Shown here: piece after piece, positions 9,680 to 21,903 of the stretch
Numbering within the stretch: position 1 is the stretch's first letter
How the letters are laid out: every line of letters starts with the position of its first letter
Source: Pleodorina starrii
Taxonomy: Eukaryota > Chlorophyta > Chlorophyceae > Chlamydomonadales > Volvocaceae
Length of the DNA stretch: 64,000 nt
NCBI GenBank assembly: GCA_030267565.1
Contig: BRXU01000001.1
Span: forward strand, 3,658,001-3,722,000
Direction: 5' to 3'
Program-made: the position numbers and the translations under genes
The notes under the pieces: model-generated
What the model was told of the DNA's origin: nothing
Databases searched by the model: none
Seen by the model: the letters and a program-made list of their open reading frames with translations, nothing else

Positions 9680-9814
9680 CTTACTTAACCTCGCACCAAC
9701 ACCAGACCAAATGTCCATTTGTCCAGTTGACAAAATTCCTGACCTTTCTTCTCAACGTTATTTCTTTTTGTAATTTATTTGCTTGTAATATCCTAGCTCT
9801 TCTACGGCTCGAAA

Positions 9815-11978
9815 ATGAGCCGGTATCGGGGCTCGAGGAGAACCGTTGACGCGGTCCACGCGGCTACAGCCGCGACTAGCGCGAACCGCGGCGGTGAGGC
9901 TTCCAGCTCAACCGACCGCGGCTATGAAACCATAATTTTTGAAGCAGAATTCCCAGCTGGCAGCAACCAGCGGGACTGTGGCGTTTGGTTCCATTATGGA
10001 ACCCCGGCCATGGCCCTACACCAACGGATCGCCGCAGCGCAGCCTGGCGACGGAAAACGGGTCGCCATTACGAAGGTACTAACGTACCGGAGAAGAATGG
10101 ACCCAGTCGACGCGGGCCCGGTCGCTGTGAAGGTTAAGGTGGCTGCCCCGACCGGCTCCCTGGCCTGCCTCGCGGCCTCATTGGCGCCCGACGGCACCCT
10201 GGACCTGGGCCAAATCCCGTTGGAGCCCGGCAGCCTCGAATCGGTCCCCATCAAAGTGCGCGCTCTGGAAGCCAATAAAGTGGCCTTCCAGCAATATTGG
10301 ATCCACGGAATCCCGGACAGCATCCAGGACCCCGAGGGATGCAAAAAGGTGCTCATGGCCGCATACGGCCGGTCGGTGGACACGATCGTGTGGGCCCGAC
10401 GCTGTGACCACACACATCGCGTGCTGGCTACCCTGAAAGCGTCTGCAGCACCCCTGCCGGACTCGCTGGACGTCCCCGCCCAGCCCGCACCCAGCCAGCA
10501 AGGGGCATACACCCTCAAGGCGGAGCAGCAGTGGTGGCAACGCTTGGACATCACAATTCCGCGCGCGCCACCGCCCAGCACACGCGTATTGGCTGCCGAC
10601 AGACAGGCGCGCCAGTGGCACGCTGCCCAGGACCTGCACTGGGCGCATCACCTGGTCCGCTTGGAGGCCGAGGCGCGGGCACGTGCCCAACCCACCGGTC
10701 GGGCCACAGCACCGCAGGCGGAACACCCCGTGGACCCCCGGCCAGCGGCGGCAGCCCGAGCGACAGATACGACCGCGCCACAAAGGACGACCCCCGCAGC
10801 ACCGGCAACCACACAGGTAGCCGGGACCGCCCAACAACTGGGCGCGGATGACGCGGCGACCGCCCTGGCCCGGCGGACCGAGGAGATCCGGGAACAAAAC
10901 GACCGGGAAACCCGGGCCCAGCAGGCAGCGCTGAAGGAGCAGCTGGGGCTCGAACGGCGGACAGCAGCCGCCGCGGAGCGCGCCGCCGCCACGGAACGTG
11001 CCGCCGCCGCGGAGCGCGCCGCCGCCGCGGAACGTGCCGCCGCCGCGGAACGTGCCGCCGCCGCGGAGCGCGCCACCGCCGCGGAGCGCGCCGCCGCTGC
11101 GGAGCGCGACCGCTACGGCCGGCACACCCGAAGGCCCTGCCAACACGGCGGCCCTAGCACACGAGGCCGCAGTCCAGGCAGCCACCACGGCAGGCCCAGC
11201 CGACGCGCGGCAACACCAGCAGGAGGAGCAGGCTGCGGCGCCCGCCAATGCGGACTCGGCCGAGGAGCATGCTGCCATCGCAGCGGGACCAGCCGTCGGT
11301 CAGCCACAGCAGCCGCCTCAGCAGCGGCAGCCGCAGCAGCAGCAGTTGACGCCGGCGGCACCCCGGAGAACGCCACGGCAAACCCAGCGTACACCTGGGG
11401 CAGGAGGCAGCTGCCCTACGGGGCTCGCCGCCACTGAGACGCCGACGGCGATGACCCCTGCTGACCCCGGCGCCAGTGCGCAGAAAGAGCGGGGGCGGCA
11501 GCGCTCGCCGTGCGAGACGAGCCCAGAGGAGGCCTCAGCCAGGAAACGACCCAGCCAGGGCCGCTGCATCGCGGACCTGACGGACGCGGAGATCCTGGCC
11601 AGAGCTGATGCCCGCCAGGCAAAAGGTGGCGGCGGATGGACGCGCAAAGCGGGCGAATCGGACGCAGCAGTCGTGCTCCGGCTGCGGGGTCGGAGTGCCA
11701 GGGTGAGAGGCACAGTCGGAGACGCCATGCGCGAAAAGTCCGCCAGCACGCGCCGGAAGCCGGCAGTGGACAGAACCCCCGCCTCGGCCGCCCCCAAGGC
11801 GCACACATGCAGCCTTAGCCCCTCCCAGCGCAGCAGTGCCAGCACCCCCGTGGCCAGCCTGCGTGCATTCAGCCTGGAGCTACGGCTATCCCAGGCCAGC
11901 CAAGACGGCGCCCAGACTAACGCAGACCAACCCCCCCAGGCCCCGGCGGCGGCAACGCCGCTGGCTCCACAGCAATGA
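9815..11978 (+). pseudogene. LINE ORF1, copy 3, frameshifted
   Basis: The reading follows copy 1 ORF1 until the end of a shortened AAAAER array. One extra base near 11104 (GCGGAGCGCGACC against GCGGACGCGACC in copy 1) then shifts the frame, and that frame stops at 11437. The normal C-terminal half (TATAGTPEGPANT onward) is open in another frame up to the ATGA at 11975-11978. The lesion lies in the minisatellite, where slippage is likely. A consensus error in a repetitive GC-rich array cannot be excluded. Confidence 0.75.
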
Positions 11979-14900
11979 GAGCAGCACGGGGTCAGGGAGG
12001 TCGGGCCCAAATAACCCGGCCACTGCGAGTGGCGTCCCATAACATGGGAGGCTTGCGTGTGTGGGAGGCGCGCGCCGCAGCGCGCTTCGAAGCGGCGATG
12101 CAGCTTTGGGCCCAGCTCCAGCTCGACGTGGTGTGTCTGCAGGAGACTCACCACACCGGGGACCCAGACCGGAGCGCACTGGAGGCGGCCCTAACGGCCG
12201 CCGCCGACCGGCTCCACCAGCCGGGCTGGACCATAGCAGCGCACTCGTACTCAAACAGCCAACACACCGCGGGCGTGGCGATCCTCGTCCGTGCAAACCT
12301 CCTTCCCCCCCGCGCCATCGAGGCCCTCCCCGCGCCCGCCGGCGTACCCGCGGGGTGGCTCACGGAGTGCAGATTCCAGTGGGGCGGACATCATGTGCGG
12401 GTCTGCAGCGTTTACTTCCCACAGGCCGGGAGGGATGGCGCCGCGGGCCTGCGGCAACAGCTGTGTCAGGCAGGCCTGGCCCCCGCCGCCGCAGATGCGG
12501 CGGCAGATGGCTCGGTACTGCTGTGGTGCGGCGATTTCAACTTTGTGGAGAACCCGGCCCTGGACTGCCCCAGCCCGGACCTGCGCGCAGCAGACGCGGC
12601 CCCATCCATGCAGCTGCAGGAGGCGGCGGCGGCCGCAGGGATGGTGGACAGCTTTCGCACGCTGCACCCCCAGCGCCGTGAGTTCACGTACCTATACCGG
12701 GGACCGCGGCCTGGGGGCTCCCGCCTGGACCGCATCTACCTGCCTGAGGCGGCCTGCCCATACCTCGCGAAAGCGTACATCAACGTCACCTCGCCGTCTG
12801 ACCATCGGCTCGCCATCGCCCACATCGCAGCCCGCCAACCGCCCCCCAACACCAATCTCCCGCGCCGCATCCGCCTCCACTGCCTAGCGCATGCGGACCT
12901 GAAACGCAGCCTGGGCGACTGGCTAGACGAGGAAGTGGGAGCGGCCCCCACCGGCGGTGAGCACCCGCAGCAGGCCGTGCTGGACTGGTGGCCGGCGTTC
13001 AAACGCCGGCTCACAGCCCAGGTGGCCCGGCTCAACCGAGAAGCACAAACGCGCCGCGTCCGGCCAGCCGCCAGCGTGCAACAGCTAGCGGCGGCAGCAC
13101 AGGAAGCCGCCAGCGCCCTGGACGCCGACCCCTCCAACGAGGAACGGCTGGCGGCGGCAGTGGAGGCGCAGGTGGCAGTGCAGAAGGGCATGCGGGCCGC
13201 GGCCAACGAGGCGGCCCGGGACGCCCGGCGGAACCGGATCAGTGAAGGCGAGCGCCCCTCCCGGGCCCTCACCGCCCTCATCCGGGAACAGAGCGATGGC
13301 GGCAACGGGGGCGGCCCCGGCCCCTCCATGCTGCGCGACCCCCGCACGGGCCAGCTGGTCAGCGACGCCAGGCGACTGCCGCAGATCATCGCCAACTTCT
13401 GGCAGGACGTCAGCGCCCTGCCATCGGAGGCCGAGCTGCCGGCATCGGTGAAGCAGCAGGCGCAGGCCCAGGTCCTGGAGGCCCTCCGAGACCACCCGCT
13501 GCGACTGCCGGCAGACCCGGAAGACCCAGTCGGCCGGGCCCAAGTGGGCAGCACCGAGGTGGCCGCGGCTCTCAAGGCCACGCCGCGCGGAAAAGCGCCG
13601 GGGTGGGATGGCCTGCCCGCGGAGCTCTACCGGGCCTTCCAGCGACAGTTCGCCCCCCTCCTGGCTGACCTATACACCGCCATCGGCACCACAGGCAACA
13701 TGCCCGCGCGGTTCACCGAGGGCATCATCAAGGTGCTCTATAAAAAGGGCGACCCCACACAGCCAGGCAACTACCGCCCCATCACCCTGCTCAACACGGA
13801 CTACCGCATCCTCGCCAAAGTCATGGCAAATAGGCTTGGCCCCGCCCTGAATGCCGCGATCTCTGCGGAGCAAACGGCCTTCCTCCCGGGGCGACACATT
13901 GGCGCCAGCATCTTCACCCTCCGCTACCTTCCCCACCTCCTCCGACGCCAGGGACGCAACGCGCTGGTCGCCTTCCTCGACTTTGCCAAAGCCTACGATA
14001 CGGTCCACCGGGACTTTCTAGTGGCAGCGATGGCGGAGCTGGGCGCGTCCGAACAGCTCCGAAAGTGGGTACAGACGCTGCTGGCGGACACGCAGGCCCG
14101 GGCGCTGGTGGGAGGGAGGCAGTCAGAGCCGGTCAGCATGGCGGCGGGCGTCCGACAAGGCTGCCCGCTCGCCCCGCTGCTCTACCTCTTCGTCGCGCAA
14201 GCGCTGCTGTCATGGCTACAACGCAAGGGACTGGGCATTCGCCTGGGCCCAGCAGATGCCGAGCTAACCACGGCGGTGCAGTTTGCAGACGACGGAGAGG
14301 TGTTCCTGGAGGGCGACCACACCGTCCAAGCCTTCCTCGACGCCACGGAGACGTTTGCGCAGGCCACCGGACAGCGGCTAAACCGTGACAAAGTGGAGCT
14401 CCTGAGAGTTGGCCACCTGCCGGCACAGCCGCAGCAGCCACCCCAGCAGCCCCCACCTCAGCAGCCGCCAGGCCCGCCGGAAGCCGGCGCCCAGCTCCCA
14501 CCGCCCGCGCCGCCGCCACCAGCACCAGGCCCGCCGCAAGCGCCAGCACCAGCCCATGCGCCCGCAGTGCCAAACATCCAGGGCCTGCGCCTGGTGCCTG
14601 CCGCGACCGCGCTCGGAGCTGGCTTCTCAAATAACCCAACAGGCCAGCAATCCAACTGGCACCGCGCCGGGGAGGAGATCCGCAAGCGGATGCACCGCGT
14701 CACCAGACTTCGGCTGTCGGTGTTCGGCAGATGCAACCTCATATCGGCATACGCCTTACAGATCAGGACGTACCACTGGGAGCACGGCGGCCGAGGAGGG
14801 GGGGAAGAGGCCCGCCAGGTGGAGAGATGGGCAGCACAGGCAGGCGACCGCAGGGTCAGCCCCATGCAGCCATGTCAGCGCCTCACCGGCCTCCCAGGGC

Positions 14901-16552
14901 AGCTCATGTGGGGCGCGGCGCGAGACGGCGGATGCGGGCTGCTGCCGCTCACCCTGCACACCCGCGCACGGGAGGCGGTGAAGGCGGCCAAGCTCGCCCG
15001 GACCGCCAGCCAGCCAGCAGACAACGCCCACTCGTCGGTACGAACGTTCGCCCAGCTGCTCCGTGGCTACCACCCGCTGCTGAGCCCCGGATCCGTGCTC
15101 ACCACGGGTGTGGTGCAGGGAGGGATGCCCCACCCAGGAACAGACCCCCTGCCCGCAGACGTCACGACACTCCTCGTCGCCCTCAGCTACCTCCCCCCCG
15201 TGCAAGATGTTGACACGACGCCACTGCCGGCCGCCGGGGACTGGTGCCTTAATATCCCGCTTTGGGGCAACCCCCTTTTGCCGAACGGTGCGCAACCGAC
15301 CAGCGGGGCAGCGGAAGCGGGGGATGCAGCGGACGCGCAGGCGGCAGATCCAGACTTCGCGCCTGAGGAGGAGGACAGGGACATGGCTCCCAACCCGCTT
15401 CCTAGGCCAGGACTAGAGAGCCGCCACAGGCGTCTGGCGGCATGCAGGGCGTTGCGCACGGTGGGTGACCTGATGAGGGTGACGCAGGCCGCCGCATCCG
15501 CCCCGCGAGCAGCTGGCGAGTGGGAGGCCTGGGTAACAGCCAACCTTGACCCCAGCGACCTGACAGGCTTCAGGCGGACGACGACCATCGACGCCATCAA
15601 CCGCCTCACGGCGGATATTAGCCCGGAATGGCGTGCAGCAGCAGCGACGGTGCTGGCGCACCCGGAACGCGCGGCAGGGCTGGATACGGAGGAGACGATA
15701 CGAGCTCGGTTCGTGGGGCGGGTGGGCTGGCGGTTTGGGGGGTCACTCAGCACCAAGCTGCGCGACCTCTCCGTCCGCCAAGCCACCCTACTGCAGATGC
15801 AGCCGGTAACGGAGCGCCGGGCCCGCCTGCACGCAGCCTACGAGCGGGAAGCCCGGGAGCAGCCCGCAGCGGCGGCAGCGGCAGCAGGAGCCCACCCGCC
15901 GGGACATCAGCCAGCCGCCGCCGAAGTGGCGCCAGCAGCAGGCGTACTGGCAATGCTCCGGCGAATGTGGCCCATCAAATGGGAGCGCGAACACTTTGAG
16001 ACGCTCTGGCGGTTGGCACAGGACGGCGTGCCGCTTCCCGGCAACAGCCACATAAGGGGAGCGGCACCAGAACAATGCAAGTGCGGCGCGTACGGGGGAG
16101 CCGGCCCACACGCATGCTCGCCGCGCGCACACCACTTCTGGGAGTGCCCGGTGGCGCAAACGGTGGTGCAGCAGATCGCCGCCCACGTGCCCGGGCCCAT
16201 CACCCGGGCGAACGTGTGGCTGGCGGAGCCACCGCCAGGCGTGCAGCAGTGCGTGTGGGACGTGATCTGCCTGGCGGCGCTCACGGCCATGGAACGGGCG
16301 CGCGTGGGGCTGTGGGCAGTCAGGAACTCGCCCACCGCCCCGGATGCCCCAGACCCAGTCGAGGTGGCCAAGGCGCGCGCAGCGCTAGAATTTTGGCAGC
16401 GTGTGCGAGGGTTTGCAAAGCTAGACGTGCCAAGGCGGGGATGGGAGGGGGTAGGGCCTGACCACCCCATCCTGGCGGTGGTCAACGGCCACTTTCAGTG
16501 TGTGCAGCACGCAGGGATGGGTATGGAGGGAGGGGGAGGGGTCGTGGAGTGA
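11975..16552 (+). CDS. ORF2: LINE ORF2: endonuclease-reverse transcriptase, copy 3 (intact)
   Basis: 1525 residues with no stop and all motifs of copy 1 plus the missing four residues: EEP endonuclease (SHN, LQET, GDFN, SRLDRIY, SDH), RT with LDFAKAYD, RQGCPLAPLL and FADD (about 770-773), Pro/Gln insert and C-terminal Cys/His motif. It nicks the target and copies the RNA into the nick. It starts at the ATGA overlap with ORF1, so translation probably depends on reinitiation after ORF1. Because ORF1 of this copy is frameshifted, translation across the overlap would need the terminal part of the other frame. This is the only undamaged ORF2 in the window. Confidence 0.9.
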   Translation: MRAARGQGGRAQITRPLRVASHNMGGLRVWEARAAARFEAAMQLWAQLQLDVVCLQETHHTGDPDRSALEAALTAAADRLHQPGWTIAAHSYSNSQHTAGVAILVRANLLPPRAIEALPAPAGVPAGWLTECRFQWGGHHVRVCSVYFPQAGRDGAAGLRQQLCQAGLAPAAADAAADGSVLLWCGDFNFVENPALDCPSPDLRAADAAPSMQLQEAAAAAGMVDSFRTLHPQRREFTYLYRGPRPGGSRLDRIYLPEAACPYLAKAYINVTSPSDHRLAIAHIAARQPPPNTNLPRRIRLHCLAHADLKRSLGDWLDEEVGAAPTGGEHPQQAVLDWWPAFKRRLTAQVARLNREAQTRRVRPAASVQQLAAAAQEAASALDADPSNEERLAAAVEAQVAVQKGMRAAANEAARDARRNRISEGERPSRALTALIREQSDGGNGGGPGPSMLRDPRTGQLVSDARRLPQIIANFWQDVSALPSEAELPASVKQQAQAQVLEALRDHPLRLPADPEDPVGRAQVGSTEVAAALKATPRGKAPGWDGLPAELYRAFQRQFAPLLADLYTAIGTTGNMPARFTEGIIKVLYKKGDPTQPGNYRPITLLNTDYRILAKVMANRLGPALNAAISAEQTAFLPGRHIGASIFTLRYLPHLLRRQGRNALVAFLDFAKAYDTVHRDFLVAAMAELGASEQLRKWVQTLLADTQARALVGGRQSEPVSMAAGVRQGCPLAPLLYLFVAQALLSWLQRKGLGIRLGPADAELTTAVQFADDGEVFLEGDHTVQAFLDATETFAQATGQRLNRDKVELLRVGHLPAQPQQPPQQPPPQQPPGPPEAGAQLPPPAPPPPAPGPPQAPAPAHAPAVPNIQGLRLVPAATALGAGFSNNPTGQQSNWHRAGEEIRKRMHRVTRLRLSVFGRCNLISAYALQIRTYHWEHGGRGGGEEARQVERWAAQAGDRRVSPMQPCQRLTGLPGQLMWGAARDGGCGLLPLTLHTRAREAVKAAKLARTASQPADNAHSSVRTFAQLLRGYHPLLSPGSVLTTGVVQGGMPHPGTDPLPADVTTLLVALSYLPPVQDVDTTPLPAAGDWCLNIPLWGNPLLPNGAQPTSGAAEAGDAADAQAADPDFAPEEEDRDMAPNPLPRPGLESRHRRLAACRALRTVGDLMRVTQAAASAPRAAGEWEAWVTANLDPSDLTGFRRTTTIDAINRLTADISPEWRAAAATVLAHPERAAGLDTEETIRARFVGRVGWRFGGSLSTKLRDLSVRQATLLQMQPVTERRARLHAAYEREAREQPAAAAAAAGAHPPGHQPAAAEVAPAAGVLAMLRRMWPIKWEREHFETLWRLAQDGVPLPGNSHIRGAAPEQCKCGAYGGAGPHACSPRAHHFWECPVAQTVVQQIAAHVPGPITRANVWLAEPPPGVQQCVWDVICLAALTAMERARVGLWAVRNSPTAPDAPDPVEVAKARAALEFWQRVRGFAKLDVPRRGWEGVGPDHPILAVVNGHFQCVQHAGMGMEGGGGVVE

Positions 16553-17363
16553 GGGGATGAAGGGGCTTTATGGGTGAGGGAGGGAACTTAGGGCGTCGAG
16601 GCAGGGAGGCGTGAGAGGAGGGGAGGAGGAGGGGGGGGGTCCTTCGGGTCCGAGAGGACTTAGGGTGCAGAGACCGCCGCAGGCTGCCTTTTGTAGGCAA
16701 GGGAGGCTTTAGGGAGCGGGTTTAGCGAGAGTGAGGAGAGTTGGCGAGGTGCCGCCTAGTGCGAACTATAGCTCCGTCACCTAGCCCGCTGCCGCAAGGC
16801 CCGCTCCCGACCTCCTGCCGCGTCGAGGCCAAGCGGCGCTCTGGAGCTCGGCCTCTAGGGGCCACCCCCCGGCCTCTCCGGGGCCGTCGTAGTAGGAGTA
16901 GTAGCAGGGGTAGGGCGCGCGCTGTCTTGGGTTCTCCTTTGGTGCTGACCGCCCACGAGCCGGACCAAGCTCGGGGCAGGTTCTCAGCGCTTTGTTTTCG
17001 CGCCTAGAGGAGCATCGCCAGCCGGTAGCAGGCCGGCCGGGCGCCCCGGCGCTGCAAGGACTTCAGGGCGGGCAGGACAGCGCGGGCGCCGCGTAGTGCG
17101 CCGGCGCGACTGCTGTTTGTGCGGACGAAGGGCCCAGCTGCCGTATAAGGCAGGCTGTGAGCTCAAGCTTTTGGGGAGCCGCTGCGCCGTACACCCGTAT
17201 ATGGGGTATACGACGCAGCCAGCTCTGCGTCGAGCAGGAGGGGGTAGCGGCCCCTCACGCCCTTCTCCCACCGCAAGGGGGAGAGTGCTTAGGCGGTCTT
17301 TCCGTCGGGGCTGGGTTAGCAGCCCCTGGCCAGCGTCAGGGCCCGGTCAGATACTGTAACGAC

Positions 17364-17831
17364 ACACATACATACATACATACATACATACATACATACA
17401 TACATACATACATACATACATACATACATACATACATACATACATACATACATACATACATACATACATACATACATACATACATACATACATACATACA
17501 TACATACATACATACATACATACATACATACATACATACATACATACATACATACATACATACATACATACATACATACATACATACATACATACATACA
17601 TACATACATACATACATACATACATACATACATACATACATACATACATACATACATACATACATACATACATACATACATACATACATACATACATACA
17701 TACATACATACATACATACATACATACATACATACATACATACATACATACATACATACATACATACATACATACATACATACATACATACATACATACA
17801 TACATACATACATACATACATACATACATAC
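17364..17831 (+). repeat. (CATA)n array, LINE 3 tail
   Basis: 468 bp of near-perfect CATA directly after the LINE 3 terminus. LINE copy 4 begins in it at exactly the same element position as copy 2. Confidence 0.95.
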
Positions 17832-19084
17832 GGTGGCGCAAGCGGTGGTGCAGCAGATCGCCGCCCACGTGCCCGCGCCCATCACCCGGGCAAACGTGTG
17901 GCTGGCGGAGCCACCGCCAGGCGTGCAGCAGTGCGTGTGGGACGTGATCTGCCTGGCGGCACTCACGGCCATGGAACGGGCGCGCGTGGGGCTGTGGGCA
18001 GTCAGGAACTCGCCTACCGCCCCGGATGCCCCAGACCCAGTCGAGGTGGCCAAGGCGCGTGCAGCGCTAGATTTTTGGCAGCGTGTGCGGGGGTTTGCGG
18101 AGCTAGACGTGCCAAGGCGGGGATGGGAGGGGGTAGGGCCTGACCATCCCATCCTGGCGGTGGTCAACGGCCACTTTCAGTGTGTGCAGCACGCAGGGAT
18201 GGGTATGGAGGGAGAGGGAGGGGTCGTGGAGTGAGGGGATGAAGGGGCTTTAGGGGTGAGGGAGGGAACTTAGGGCGTCGAGGCAGGGAGGCGTGAGAGG
18301 AGGGGAGGTGGGGGGGTTCCTTTGGGTCCGAGAGGACTTAGGGTGCAGAGACCGCCGCAGGCTGCCTTTTGTAGGCAAGGGAGGCTTTAGGGAGCGGGTT
18401 TAGCGAGAGTGAGGAGAGTTGGCGAGGTGCCGCCTAGTGCGAACTATAGCTCCGTCACCTAGCCCGCTGCCGCAAGGCCCGCTCCCGACCTCCTGCCGCG
18501 TCGAGGCCAAGCGGCGCTCTGGAGCTCGGCCTCTAGGGGCCACCCCCCGGCCTCTCCGGGGCCGTCGTAGTAGGAGTAGTAGCAGGGGTAGGGCGCGCGC
18601 TGTCTTGGGTTCTCCTTTGGTGCTGACCGCCCACGAGCCGGACCAAGCTCGGGGCAGGTTCTCAGCGCTTTGTTTTCGCGCCTAGAGGAGCACCGCCAGC
18701 CGGTAGCAGGCCGGCCGGGCGCCCCGGCGCTGCAAGGACTTCAGGGCGGGCAGGACAGCGCGGGCGCCGCGTAGTGCGCCGGCGCGACTGCTGTTTGTGC
18801 GGACGAAGGGCCCAGCTGCCGTATAAGGCAGGCTGTGAGCTCAAGCTTTTGGGGAGCCGCTGCGCCGTACACCCGTATATGGGGTATACGACGCAGCCAG
18901 CTCTGCGTCGAGCAGGAGGGGGTAGCGGCCCCTCACGCCCTTCTCCCACCGCAAGGGGGAGAGTGCTTAGGCGGTCTTTCCGTCGGGGCTGGGTTAGCAG
19001 CCCCTGGCCAGCGTCAGGGCCCGGTCAGATACTGTAACGACACACATACACACATACACACACTTACACACACACACACACACA
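17832..19084 (+). mobile_element. LINE copy 4 (subtype B), 5'-truncated
   Basis: Same truncation point, 3' UTR subtype and CA-rich tail (19042-19084) as copy 2, and again followed by a complete LINE 5' end. Only a few substitutions separate them (for example CCCGCGCCC for CCCGGGCCC near 17870). Copies 2 and 4 are therefore duplicates of one insertion rather than independent ones. Confidence 0.85.
17833..18234 (+). pseudogene. ORF2 C-terminal fragment, copy 4
   Basis: 133 codons, nearly identical to the fragment at 8422-8823, ending GEGGVVE. No catalytic domain. The frame stays open upstream through the CATA array, so a longer apparent ORF exists here that has no independent meaning. Confidence 0.85.
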
Positions 19085-19219
19085 CTTACTTAACCTCGCA
19101 CCAACACCAGACCAAATGTCCATTTGTCCAGTTGACAAAATTCCTGACCTTTCTTCTCAACGTTATTTCTTTTTGTAATTTATTTGCTTGTAATATCCTA
19201 GCTCTTCTACGGCTCGAAA

Positions 19220-20446
19220 ATGAGCCGGTATCGGGGCTCGAGGAGAACCGTTGACGCGGTCCACGCGGCTACAGCCGCGACTAGCGCGAACCGCGGCGGT
19301 GAGGCTTCCAGCTCAACCGACCGCGGCTATGAAACCATAATTTTTGAAGCAGAATTCCCAGCTGGCAGCAACCAGCGGGACTGTGGCGTTTGGTTCCATT
19401 ATGGAACCCCGGCCATGGCCCTACACCAACGGATCGCCGCAGCGCAGCCTGGCGACGGAAAACGGGTCGCATACATACATACATACATACATACATACAT
19501 ACATACATACATACATACATACATACATACATACATACATACATACATACATACATACATACATACATACATACATACATACATACATACATACATACAT
19601 ACATACATACATACATACATACATACATACATACATACATACATACATACATACATACATACATACATACATACATACATACATACATACATACATACAT
19701 ACATACATACATACATACATACATACATACATACATACATACATACATACATACATACGGCAGCGGCGGCAGCGGCAGCAGGAGCCCACCCGCCGGGACA
19801 TCAGCCAGCCGCCGCCGAAGTGGCGCCAGCAGCAGGCGTACTGGCAATGCTCCGGCGAATGTGGCCCATCAAATGGGAGCGCGAACACTTTGAGACGCTC
19901 TGGCGGTTGGCACAGGACGGCGTGCCGCTTCCCGGCAACAGCCACATAAGGGGAGCGGCACCAGAACAATGCAAGTGCGGCGCGTACGGGGGAGCCGGCC
20001 CACACGCATGCTCGCCGCGCGCACACCACTTCTGGGAGTGCCCGGTGGCGCAAACGGTGGTGCAGCAGATCGCCGCCCACGTGCCCGGGCCCATCACCCG
20101 GGCGAACGTGTGGCTGGCGGAGCCACCGCCAGGCGTGCAGCAGTGCGTGTGGGACGTGATCTGCCTGGCGGCGCTCACGGCCATGGAACGGGCGCGCGTG
20201 GGGCTGTGGGCAGTCAGGAACTCGCCCACCGCCCCGGATGCCCCAGACCCAGTCGAGGTGGCCAAGGCGCGCGCAGCGCTAGAATTTTGGCAGCGTGTGC
20301 GAGGGTTTGCAAAGCTAGACGTGCCAAGGCGGGGATGGGAGGGGGTAGGGCCTGACCACCCCATCCTGGCGGTGGTCAACGGCCACTTTCAGTGTGTGCA
20401 GCACGCAGGGATGGGTATGGAGGGAGGGGGAGGGGAAGTGGAGTGA
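19220..20446 (+). pseudogene. Fused ORF1-(CATA)n-ORF2 reading frame, copy 5/6
   Basis: One open frame of 408 codons: 84 residues of ORF1, then a Tyr-Ile-His-Thr repeat encoded by the CATA array, then the last about 228 residues of ORF2 including the Cys/His motif. There is no endonuclease or RT. CATA repeats contain no stop codon in any frame, so the fusion is open by chance of phase. It is a relic; there is no reason to think it is translated into a functional protein. Confidence 0.7.
19471..19759 (+). repeat. (CATA)n array inside chimaeric LINE 5/6
   Basis: 289 bp joining ORF1 codon 84 to the ORF2 C-terminal region. Its left junction (GGGTCGC/ATAC) is identical to that at 30046/30047. Confidence 0.95.
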
Positions 20447-21256
20447 GGGGATGAAGGGGCTTTATGGGTGAGGGAGGGAACTTAGGGCGTCGAGGCAGGG
20501 AGGCGTGAGAGGAGGGGAGGAGGAGGGGGGGGTCCTTCGGGTCCGAGAGGACTTAGGGTGCAGAGACCGCCGCAGGCTGCCTTTTGTAGGCAAGGGAGGC
20601 TTTAGGGAGCGGGTTTAGCGAGAGTGAGGAGAGTTGGCGAGGTGCCGCCTAGTGCGAACTATAGCTCCGTCACCTAGCCCGCTGCCGCAAGGCCCGCTCC
20701 CGACCTCCTGCCGCGTCGAGGCCAAGCGGCGCTCTGGAGCTCGGCCTCTAGGGGCCACCCCCCGGCCTCTCCGGGGCCGTCGTAGTAGGAGTAGTAGCAG
20801 GGGTAGGGCGCGCGCTGTCTTGGGTTCTCCTTTGGTGCTGACCGCCCACGAGCCGGACCAAGCTCGGGGCAGGTTCTCAGCGCTTTGTTTTCGCGCCTAG
20901 AGGAGCACCGCCAGCCGGTAGCAGGCCGGCCGGGCGCCCCGGCGCTGCAAGGACTTCAGGGCGGGCAGGACAGCGCGGGCGCCGCGTAGTGCGCCAGCGC
21001 GACTGCTGTTTGTGCGGACGAAGGGCCCAGCTGCCGTATAAGGCAGGCTGTGAGCTCAAGCTTTTGGGGAGCCGCTGCGCCGTACACCCGTATATGGGGT
21101 ATACGACGCAGCCAGCTCTGCGTCGAGCAGGAGGGGGTAGCGGCCCCTCACGCCCTTCTCCCACCGCAAGGGGGAGAGTGCTTAGGCGGTCTTTCCGTCG
21201 GGGCTGGGTTAGCAGCCCCTGGCCAGCGTCAGGGCCCGGTCAGATACTGTAACGAG

Positions 21257-21903
21257 ACATACATACATACATACATACATACATACATACATACATACAT
21301 ACATACATACATACATACATACATACATACATACATACATACATACATACATACATACATACATACATACATACATACATACATACATACATACATACAT
21401 ACATACATACATACATACATACATACATACATACATACATACATACATACATACATACATACATACATACATACATACATACATACATACATACATACAT
21501 ACATACATACATACATACATACATACATACATACATACATACATACATACATACATACATACATACATACATACATACATACATACATACATACATACAT
21601 ACATACATACATACATACATACATACATACATACATACATACATACATACATACATACATACATACATACATACATACATACATACATACATACATACAT
21701 ACATACATACATACATACATACATACATACATACATACATACATACATACATACATACATACATACATACATACATACATACATACATACATACATACAT
21801 ACATACATACATACATACATACATACATACATACATACATACATACATACATACATACATACATACATACATACATACATACATACATACATACATACAT
21901 ACA

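Larger units (their letters stand above)
9680..17831 (+). mobile_element. L1-like LINE copy 3 (subtype A), full length
   Basis: 5' UTR 9680-9814, ORF1 9815-11978 with one frameshift, ORF2 11975-16552 intact, 3' UTR 16553-17363, (CATA)n tail 17364-17831. It is very close to copy 1 but has the complete RQGCPLAPLL motif. It is the best template for the ORF2 consensus in this window. Confidence 0.85.
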
